Below, piece by piece: positions 37,931 to 44,130 of a DNA stretch of 64,000 nt. Where the stretch lies: positions 62,001 through 126,000 of the forward strand of contig NZ_FUWR01000009.1 in the NCBI RefSeq assembly GCF_900167465.1, written 5' to 3'. The position numbers and the translations under genes are program-made. The DNA is from Trichlorobacter thiogenes (GTDB lineage: Bacteria; Desulfobacterota; Desulfuromonadia; Geobacterales; Pseudopelobacteraceae). The notes below the pieces were generated by a model that ran no database searches, was not told the origin of the DNA, and worked only from the letters and a program-made list of their open reading frames with translations. Position 1 is the first letter of the stretch. Each line of letters starts with the position of its first letter.

Positions 37931-38518
37931 TCACCATTCCTTATACGGAACTCCGTTACTTCCCACCAATTCTGAACCGCTTTGCACATCATAGACATTG
38001 CCCTTGGGCAGCGGGATCGCACCTGCCGGCTGGGGATTGCTGCCACTGCTTTCCGGTGGTTTTTCTGCAGGTGGCGGTAGTGTCACCCAGGTGTCGTTCT
38101 TTTTGGTAAAGGGGTCTGTGGGAATGCCACGCAGGTATTTACGTTCTGACAGGTCTTCCAGTTTGTCGGGGTATTTGCCTTGGTCTGCGTAATATTGGTC
38201 AATGGCCGAACGGATGCCGTAGAGATTTTCCTGCAAAACCGCTTCACGGGCACGGATTAAGGCCCATTGGTAATTGGGGACGGCAATGGCCACCAGAATG
38301 CCAACAATGGTCATGACGATCATCAGCTCAATCAGGGTAAACCCGTTTCTGCTCTTAATGGCGTTATTCCGATTCCAGTTCAAGGATGATAGCAAGGTGG
38401 CGAGGAATTTGGCGACGTAGGCGTACACGTAGTACGTCGAGGAGCCAATGACGAGCCAACGAAGATTGCGCCTTGAAATGGAATCGGAATTACCAGTCTT
38501 TATAGTTGCTGCCGTCAA
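37931..38518 (-). CDS. GspG-like prepilin with an element inserted in its leader
   Basis: The prepilin core has RNG followed by FTLIELMIVMTIVGILVAIA, with Glu5 present and a GspG-like alpha-helix and C-terminal domain ending in a Trp-containing tail. The leader is abnormal. Reading from TTG 38518, the protein starts MTAATIKTGN, then carries 41 residues encoded entirely by a 123-bp palindromic element (38367-38489), then NAIKSRNG and the mature pilin. Removing the element restores a normal leader of about 17 residues (MTAATIKTGNAIKSRNG). The gene overlaps the end of the preceding prepilin gene, so translation is coupled. Whether the long leader is tolerated, or translation restarts at TTG 38385 inside the element, cannot be judged here. 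Confidence 0.8.
   Translation of the reverse strand: MTAATIKTGNSDSISRRNLRWLVIGSSTYYVYAYVAKFLATLLSSLNWNRNNAIKSRNGFTLIELMIVMTIVGILVAIAVPNYQWALIRAREAVLQENLYGIRSAIDQYYADQGKYPDKLEDLSERKYLRGIPTDPFTKKNDTWVTLPPPAEKPPESSGSNPQPAGAIPLPKGNVYDVQSGSELVGSNGVPYKEW
38367..38489. mobile_element. 123-bp palindromic MITE-like element in a prepilin leader
   Basis: The element has 19-bp terminal inverted repeats with one mismatch (TTCCGATTCCAGTTCAAGG at one end) and a 3-bp flanking direct repeat TTA at 38364-38366 and 38490-38492. A second, inner palindrome CGACGTA...TACGTCG lies at 38413-38439. Its length is 41 codons with no in-frame stop in the reading used by the prepilin gene. It has no transposase and is a non-autonomous repeat. 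Confidence 0.75.
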
Positions 38519-38978
38519 TGGCTACCTCATCGCTCAGTGAATAGACATCAAACACGTCTTCTTTGCCCCAACTGGTTGCGTCGGGTTGATCTACGTAGGA
38601 TCGCATTCCCCATTGCGGCGGTTGTCCCGGTTTTGCAGGATTCATCGGATCAGGTGGAATGCGCCGTAGAAATTTACGCTTTGCTCCATACAGGCCGCCA
38701 AAATCCTCGCCCTCAACCAACAGTTCCAATGTCTTCGGGTATCCTGATGCCTGCAGTGTGACAATGATTTTTTTCTGCTCAACTGCCTTGTCATAGGCCT
38801 TCTTGTAGTCATCTATGGCCAGCCGGATAGTTCGCAGGTTACGACGCAGTTCAATTTCTTTAGTGCGTTTTGCTGTCATACGGCCAAACGGCAGTATTGC
38901 AGATGCCAGTAATGCCAACAAGGTAACGGCTATAATCAGCTCAACCAGGGTAACCCCTTTGGTGGTCAAACGGTTCAT
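38490..38978 (-). CDS. Type II secretion pseudopilin / prepilin
   Basis: The 162-residue protein starts MNRLTTKG, then VTLVELIIAVTLLALLASAILP: a classic prepilin leader, cleavage after Gly, Glu at mature position 5 and the N-terminal helix. The rest is a GspG-type domain with many charged residues. It is a likely major or minor pseudopilin of the system. ATG 38978 overlaps the stop of the secretin gene; a GTG one codon earlier is possible. The second prepilin follows with an overlap, so secretin and both prepilins are translationally coupled. A prepilin peptidase is not encoded in the window and must act from elsewhere. Confidence 0.88.
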   Translation of the reverse strand: MNRLTTKGVTLVELIIAVTLLALLASAILPFGRMTAKRTKEIELRRNLRTIRLAIDDYKKAYDKAVEQKKIIVTLQASGYPKTLELLVEGEDFGGLYGAKRKFLRRIPPDPMNPAKPGQPPQWGMRSYVDQPDATSWGKEDVFDVYSLSDEVAIDGSNYKDW

Positions 38979-41287
38979 CACGGATCCGTTATTACAGCAG
39001 ATTCCGGTGGCGGTGTTGTCTCTGATGCCGGGTCAGACTCTACCACGGGTGGCGGTTGAGGTGGCTCAGGCACTGGCGGTATCGGCAATGGAACCGGTAC
39101 GGGAGTAACTGCCACTGGTTGTGGTGGCAGCGGTTTTGGCACTGCCTGGGGCGGAGCAGGAACGTTTTGCTGCTGCAGGACAGGGGGAGCCATTTTAAAG
39201 ACACCGTTGGGCTTTCTGATTGGTGGAGGTTGCTGCCCTTGATTGGGCGATGCTGATTTCGTTGCATCTACTGGCGATGGTACCGGCGCTGCAAGTTGCT
39301 GCGGGGGCGCGGGTGCAGCTTTTACTGGCGGTGCGGGCAGCGGTGCCAGTCTGTTTGACGGTTGTGGCGGTTGCGGTTTAATTGCCGGGACAGGCGGAGC
39401 CATCACTGGTGGAACTGCAGGTGCTGCGTATTCAGGCTCCTGCTCAAAGGAGGCATAGGGTGGTGTAACCGATGGGTCATCTTCCTTGCCGGAGATAAAG
39501 GAGGTTACCTTGCGGGATTGGACCGTCACCCCCCTGACCAGACGCGGGGTAATGGCCAAAATCAGCTCGGTCTTGTCATTGTCGGTCTTGGTGTTTGACA
39601 GCAGTGGTCCGATAAGCGGGATGTCCCCCAAGATAAAGATCTTCTGCTTGCTGTCGCTCTTGGTGTTGGCAATCAGGCCGCCAATTACGCTGGTCTCGCC
39701 ATCTTTCAGGCTTAAGACGGTATCCAGGTTACGGGTACCGATGGTGACCACCGTGGTGGCACTGTCTTTGCCCCCTACGGTCTCGCGGGAGATAATGGAA
39801 CTGACCTCAAGCCCCAGTTTGATGGAGACCTCGTTGTTCAGTTGAATGGTCGGTTCTGCATTGACCTTGACCCCCACATCCACGTACTGCACATTGACCT
39901 GCGAGGTAGTCCCCGTGGTGGCCATGGTGGTGGTGGTGATCGGTACCCTGGTGCCCACATTAAACTTGGCCTTTTCCTTATTTTTAACCCGTAACTTGGG
40001 ATTGGATAACACCTCGCCGTTGGCCAGGGTCTTGCCAAAGTTGTACTGGGCATTAGGCACAGTGACATAGCCGCCAAATGGCCCCATTCTGAAGGCCCGC
40101 ACCAGGTTGTCAATACCGGCGTTAGTAGTTGTCGTGATGGTGTCTGAAGTTGTTGAGGTTGTTGTTGTGTCCTTCAAAGTGGTAGCCAACAGTTTACCGC
40201 CTTTAAACGCCCCCAGTTGAACATTGTAATCGCTTAACAGCAGCCCGAAGTTCAGAGCGTTTTTGTCGCTGATCTCGATTACCTCGACATCCAGCACCAC
40301 CTCTGCCTCTGGCTGGTCATTGGCCTCCAGGATCTTCTCAATCACATCATTGACATCACGGGTATCCCGTACCACCAGTGCGTTGGCATCCTCATTGATG
40401 TAGAGCTTGCGTACCTGCAGCATGGTCCTGATCAGGTTGGCCGCCTTCTTTGCCTCCAGGTAGTTCAGGTGGAAGGTGCGTAGCTGCATATCCTGGTATT
40501 GCTTGGTCTTCTCTGCACTCTGAGGATAGATCAAGATGGTGCTTTCGTTCAGTACCTTGTGCCCCAGTTTGTACATGCCGGTCAGCAGGTCGGTTGCCTG
40601 CTGGAAGGTGGCATTTTCAAGGGTAATGGTGACGCTCTGGTCTTTTACATCCGGGTCAAAGATAAAGTTGATACCGGAAAGTTGGGAAACCACCGAAAAG
40701 ATATCCTTCAGGCGTGTCTCGCGGAAACGCAGGGTGATCGGTTGCTTTGATTTTAGTTGCAGTTCAAACCCGTCAAGCTTTGATTTGCGCAGCCCGGCTA
40801 TCCGCAATGCTGCAGTGGTATACTCTTTGTTTTCCGGGGCCAGATCCAGGGCTCGTCCATAGGCCGTGGCTGCTTCCCGTAGCTTGTTGCCTTTTTCCAG
40901 TGCCTGTCCCTCCTGATAAGCGGCAGCTGCATCCCGTAACCGAATGGCGTTGGCACCCTTCTGGACAAGGCGGGGCTGGCTTCCATCAAGGCCGGCAGCG
41001 GTTTGGTAGGCGGTTACGGCACCGGCATAATTGCCTGCCTTCACCAGAGCATCCCCCTCTTGCTCACGCCCCCTGGCCGCAGCCATGCGGGTGTTTAGGA
41101 ATTTAACCCGGTATTCTGATTCATTCGGGGCATGTTTGACCGCCTCTGCGTAGCGGAACATCGCCTCTTCCAGCTTACCCTGTTCTTCCAGGTCTTTGCC
41201 CTGATTGTAGTTCTTTCGGGCGGCAGAACAGCCGGAAAGTGCTACAAGGGTGATGAATACAATGCCTATATACAGTGGTCTGGTCAT
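38978..41287 (-). CDS. Secretin lipoprotein (GspD/PilQ family) with TPR front and Pro-rich tail
   Basis: The 769-residue protein has a lipobox (SGC, Cys19), TPR-like helices (about 22-165), an STN/N-domain (about 175-290), a further N1-type domain (about 300-355) and the secretin beta-barrel domain (about 355-620) with NPKLRVKNKEKAKFNVGTRVP and the closing LILAITPRLV. A Pro/Ala-rich tail of about 140 residues follows, which is unusual for a secretin. It forms the outer membrane gate. Its N-terminal TPR part may play the role that a pilotin or PilF protein plays in other systems. The next gene, a pseudopilin, overlaps its stop. It is closely related to the second secretin at 46949-49306. Confidence 0.9.
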   Translation of the reverse strand: MTRPLYIGIVFITLVALSGCSAARKNYNQGKDLEEQGKLEEAMFRYAEAVKHAPNESEYRVKFLNTRMAAARGREQEGDALVKAGNYAGAVTAYQTAAGLDGSQPRLVQKGANAIRLRDAAAAYQEGQALEKGNKLREAATAYGRALDLAPENKEYTTAALRIAGLRKSKLDGFELQLKSKQPITLRFRETRLKDIFSVVSQLSGINFIFDPDVKDQSVTITLENATFQQATDLLTGMYKLGHKVLNESTILIYPQSAEKTKQYQDMQLRTFHLNYLEAKKAANLIRTMLQVRKLYINEDANALVVRDTRDVNDVIEKILEANDQPEAEVVLDVEVIEISDKNALNFGLLLSDYNVQLGAFKGGKLLATTLKDTTTTSTTSDTITTTTNAGIDNLVRAFRMGPFGGYVTVPNAQYNFGKTLANGEVLSNPKLRVKNKEKAKFNVGTRVPITTTTMATTGTTSQVNVQYVDVGVKVNAEPTIQLNNEVSIKLGLEVSSIISRETVGGKDSATTVVTIGTRNLDTVLSLKDGETSVIGGLIANTKSDSKQKIFILGDIPLIGPLLSNTKTDNDKTELILAITPRLVRGVTVQSRKVTSFISGKEDDPSVTPPYASFEQEPEYAAPAVPPVMAPPVPAIKPQPPQPSNRLAPLPAPPVKAAPAPPQQLAAPVPSPVDATKSASPNQGQQPPPIRKPNGVFKMAPPVLQQQNVPAPPQAVPKPLPPQPVAVTPVPVPLPIPPVPEPPQPPPVVESDPASETTPPPESAVITDP

Positions 41288-41313
41288 ATCATCTCCACAA
41301 ATAAAAACTTCAT

Positions 41314-41369
41314 CTTCCTGCCTTTCGCTTTCAGCTTTCAGCCTTCAGCCTCTAGCCTTGCTCTTTGCC
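41314..41369. repeat. Second heptanucleotide repeat tract (8 units)
   Basis: Eight 7-base units (CTTCCTG, CCTTTCG, CTTTCAG, CTTTCAG, CCTTCAG, CCTCTAG, CCTTGCT, CTTTGCC) lie between the PilP-like gene and the secretin start, similar to the tract at 37873-37928. Both are in the same operon and the same orientation. Confidence 0.8.
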
Positions 41370-41370
41370 T

Positions 41371-41931
41371 TTACCGCATTGCCAACGACATCTCATCCCC
41401 GTCATCAGCACGCAGCACCAATCTGTCATCGGTGATGGCCGTCACTTTGTAGCCGCTGATCAGGCTGTCACCCAGGCGAATCAGTTTGATCTGGCCTCCC
41501 CTGGATAGAAATGCCACCTGTTTGCCCTGTTTTTTCAGCATCCCCAGCGATTTATACTGTGCCAGTTCTGTACGGGCCAGTTCCTGAGGCGTTGGTGGTG
41601 GAGGTGGCGGGGGAGGTGGCGGCGGTTTGATGGCGGCCGCTTTTTTTGCGGCAATCCTGGCTTCAATTACCTGCAGCGGTATGAAAAGATCCCGCTTGAT
41701 CCGCACTTCAGCCTGTTCCGGCTCTGGCAGTGCCAGAGGCAGGTAGGGTGTTGGTATCGCCGTTGTTGTTACGGCGGGCTTTGCTGCCGGTGCCGGGCGA
41801 GAAACTGCTGTTTTAGCGGCTGTTGGCCGGGGTGAGGCAGCCTTTTGCCGGGGAGTGCGAAACCAGGCATAGGCCAGTGAAAGGATAAAAAATGTCAGGA
41901 GTATGGCCAGCAGCTGTTTTTGGCGGTTCAT
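41371..41931 (-). CDS. pilP: PilP/GspC-like inner membrane protein
   Basis: The 186-residue protein has a single N-terminal membrane helix (about 8-24), a Pro/Ala-rich linker including a run of Pro near residues 100-113, and a small C-terminal beta-domain (GDSLISGYKVTAITDDRLVL) of the PilP/GspC HR type. In type IV pili PilP connects PilN/PilO to the secretin; GspC does the same in type II secretion. The gene follows pilO with an ATGA overlap. The secretin gene starts 83 bases downstream, after a heptamer repeat tract. PilP is usually a lipoprotein, while this one is membrane-anchored, closer to GspC. Confidence 0.78.
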   Translation of the reverse strand: MNRQKQLLAILLTFFILSLAYAWFRTPRQKAASPRPTAAKTAVSRPAPAAKPAVTTTAIPTPYLPLALPEPEQAEVRIKRDLFIPLQVIEARIAAKKAAAIKPPPPPPPPPPPTPQELARTELAQYKSLGMLKKQGKQVAFLSRGGQIKLIRLGDSLISGYKVTAITDDRLVLRADDGDEMSLAMR

Positions 41932-42476
41932 GGCTGCTTCTCCTGCAGGTATATGGTGAGTTGAAGATCCAGTACGACTTTTTCAAGGGCAGCGTCAGGG
42001 GTGCTGAAAGAGGCGCTATCAAGGGTGGATATACCGTCAAGCCGTTCCAGATCGCCTATCAGACGTTTCAGTCCTGGGTAGCTGCCACTGGCTGAGCAGG
42101 TCATGGTGTAGGCCAACAGGCCGTTAAGGTCAGTCTTTCTGACTTTGTAACTCATACCACCTGATGTGGCGCCGCGCAGCGCCATGAAATCCATAATTTC
42201 ACTAATCACACGGGGGAATTCATGCCGGTACGGAATGGTTGCGTAGAGTTGTTGCAACTGTTCTTTGTCGCGCTGGTAGTTGTCAGCCCGCTGGGCTTCT
42301 GCACGGGGAGCGGTCATGCGCCGTTTACTGTTCCAGTCTGATTGCAGCTGCGCCAATTGGCTGCTTTGGCGGAAGGTGGCATACCAGAGCGAACAGCATA
42401 CAAGCAGAGCCAGCAGCAGTGCTGTTACTAGTATGCGATTTTCACGCAGTATCTGTAGTGCCAGTGCTTTTCTCAT
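41928..42476 (-). CDS. pilO: PilO-like pilus/secretion assembly protein
   Basis: The protein of 182 residues has an N-terminal membrane helix (about 15-35), a coiled-coil segment (about 40-85) and a ferredoxin-like C-terminal domain (about 90-182). This is the PilO/GspM plan: it pairs with PilN in the inner membrane to link the ATPase side to the secretin. It overlaps pilN at its start and pilP at its end by ATGA, which supports ATG 42476 rather than ATG 42488. Confidence 0.82.
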   Translation of the reverse strand: MRKALALQILRENRILVTALLLALLVCCSLWYATFRQSSQLAQLQSDWNSKRRMTAPRAEAQRADNYQRDKEQLQQLYATIPYRHEFPRVISEIMDFMALRGATSGGMSYKVRKTDLNGLLAYTMTCSASGSYPGLKRLIGDLERLDGISTLDSASFSTPDAALEKVVLDLQLTIYLQEKQP

Positions 42477-43021
42477 GGGCCGTTCCATCCCATGGAGATT
42501 GCAAACTTGATGCCGCCAGGTGCTCCCGGCATACCTTTTTGCTGGCTGTCTTCGGTTGAAAGCAAGGTGGGAGTCTTAATGCCGCTGGTGCTGCCCAGCC
42601 GTTCCAGCAGATCCGTGAGCAGTGCCAGACTGCGTACACGTCCTTCAAGTTTAACGGTTTTGTCTTTTGGGTCAGGAGTTATCGCTGTATAGGCAACACC
42701 GCTGGGGGTGGCCTGTTCCAGCAGATCCAAAAGTACCCGTTGGGAATTACGGCGTTGGGCCAAAATGCTGTTAAGGGAGCTTAGTTGCTGGCTGTGCAGG
42801 TTGAATTCTTTTTCAGCTACTCCTGATGGAGGTGCAGCAAGTCGTTTGTCAAGAACGTTGATCTCTGCTGAAAGTTTTTTTGAATCATTCTGATACGCGA
42901 TCAGCTGCCTGATACCAAGGGTACAAAGGAGAAGCAGCAGGGCGAGTATGCACAACAGTACGGCCTTGAATCGGCTGCGGTTGTAATAGCGGCGGGTGGC
43001 GAGATTAATGGTCGTTTGCAT
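42473..43021 (-). CDS. pilN: PilN-like pilus/secretion assembly protein
   Basis: The 182-residue protein begins MQTTINLATRRYYNRSRFKA, a PilN-type cytoplasmic tail that contacts PilM (compare I-N-L-L in PilN), then a membrane helix (about 20-40), a coiled coil (about 45-90) and a C-terminal domain of the PilN/GspL kind. It overlaps pilM and pilO by ATGA. Confidence 0.83.
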   Translation of the reverse strand: MQTTINLATRRYYNRSRFKAVLLCILALLLLLCTLGIRQLIAYQNDSKKLSAEINVLDKRLAAPPSGVAEKEFNLHSQQLSSLNSILAQRRNSQRVLLDLLEQATPSGVAYTAITPDPKDKTVKLEGRVRSLALLTDLLERLGSTSGIKTPTLLSTEDSQQKGMPGAPGGIKFAISMGWNGP

Positions 43022-43944
43022 CAGGCAGCCCCGACGGCAGCACCAATGGCGGCACTGGCTTGAAACAGCTGGTGTGGGGGGATGCTTAGCTCTGCCCCGA
43101 AATCAACCAGTGATTCCAAGGCGACCATGGTCGGTGGGGTGCCGCGTGTCTCGGTTAACAATGCGGTAAGTGATCCGTTATGGGGGGCTGCAAAGGCATG
43201 GTAGCTTCCGGGCAGGATGCCGCCATAGGTATGCCGGGCGGCTGACAGAGATGCTGCCAGTTCACGGCGCAGCAGCCCGGTTTGCTCTGATCCGGTCGGC
43301 ACTGTTTTGACCCGGTAGAAAAGTGGCTTGGCATCAGACAGTGCAACGGTGCCAAGGGCATTGTCATACATGGTGATAATCTGACCGGTTTCTATCGCCA
43401 GACGGTCAAGCAGCCGTAACAGGTGTAGCGTATGGAACCCGATCCGTACCGGTTGCAGTCCTGCTTCCAGCGTCAGTTCTTCGTACTGTTGGATAATGGT
43501 ACGCTGGGCCAGGGCAACCAGCAGATCGGTACTGCCGTCCTGCTTGCGCTCCACTAGCTGGAAATCAAGCTGAAGCAGTTCTGGAACCAGCCCTAACCGC
43601 TTTGCCAGTTTCCAGCGGATTATCTCAATTGCTTCGTCATGGGTTTTCCATGGTTCGTTCAGGCTTAGCAACATCATAAGCCCTGCGCTGTCGGGCAACG
43701 AAAGCGCAATCTGGCGAATGGAGAGGTGGAGGCTGCCCCATGCTTCACGAAGCGAGTTGACAAAGGCGGAAGGTTGAAGTACCTGGGCTTCTTTCAGGCT
43801 GGGGTTGATTGTTCCGGCAGGGAGTGTTGTGCGGTTTGTCCGTTGCAGGGTGATTTTGTTGCCTGGCGAGCAGCAGAGCATAACAGCCGCAATCCCGCCA
43901 TGGCTGATTTCAATACCAATTGCTTTTCGCTGCAAGAGACCCAT
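43021..43944 (-). CDS. pilM: PilM-like actin-fold assembly protein
   Basis: The protein of 307 residues has the actin-like fold of PilM, with an IGIEIS segment near residue 9 as the phosphate-1 loop and a second nucleotide site region near residues 180-200. PilM sits on the cytoplasmic face and recruits PilN, linking to the ATPase. ATG 43944 gives the normal PilM start (MGLLQRKAIGIEIS); the longer frame to 44037 would run into the promoter. It is the first gene of an eight-gene operon. Confidence 0.82.
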   Translation of the reverse strand: MGLLQRKAIGIEISHGGIAAVMLCCSPGNKITLQRTNRTTLPAGTINPSLKEAQVLQPSAFVNSLREAWGSLHLSIRQIALSLPDSAGLMMLLSLNEPWKTHDEAIEIIRWKLAKRLGLVPELLQLDFQLVERKQDGSTDLLVALAQRTIIQQYEELTLEAGLQPVRIGFHTLHLLRLLDRLAIETGQIITMYDNALGTVALSDAKPLFYRVKTVPTGSEQTGLLRRELAASLSAARHTYGGILPGSYHAFAAPHNGSLTALLTETRGTPPTMVALESLVDFGAELSIPPHQLFQASAAIGAAVGAA

Positions 43945-44008
43945 AAGTGTTCCAGATAGTCTTAAAATAGTTGTGTACGGGCAGATCAGGTCTTTCGTGT
44001 AAGCATTT

Positions 44009-44037
44009 AAAGTACCATTCAAGCCTGTCGGTGTCAA
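44009..44037 (-). promoter_or_regulatory. Promoter of the pilM-to-IPT operon
   Basis: On the minus strand TTGACA, a 17-base spacer and TACTTT end about 65 bases before ATG 43944. A perfect -35 with correct spacing supports it; the -10 is imperfect. Confidence 0.45.
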
Positions 44038-44059
44038 TCTGACGACGTTGTATAATCAC

Positions 44060-44100
44060 GTTTAAAAAGCCCGCTACTTATGTCGGCGGGCTTTTTAAAC
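44060..44100 (-). terminator. Terminator of the multiheme cytochrome gene
   Basis: A perfect 15-bp inverted repeat, GTTTAAAAAGCCCGC / GCGGGCTTTTTAAAC, with the T run included in the stem, lies 31 bases after the stop of the cytochrome gene. Confidence 0.9.
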
Positions 44101-44130
44101 GCGAGTCGGTTTTCAAGGTCAAGCCATCAG

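Noticed and set aside
44051-44056. TATAAT on the plus strand
   Set aside because: No plus-strand gene follows; it lies between a minus-strand terminator and promoter.
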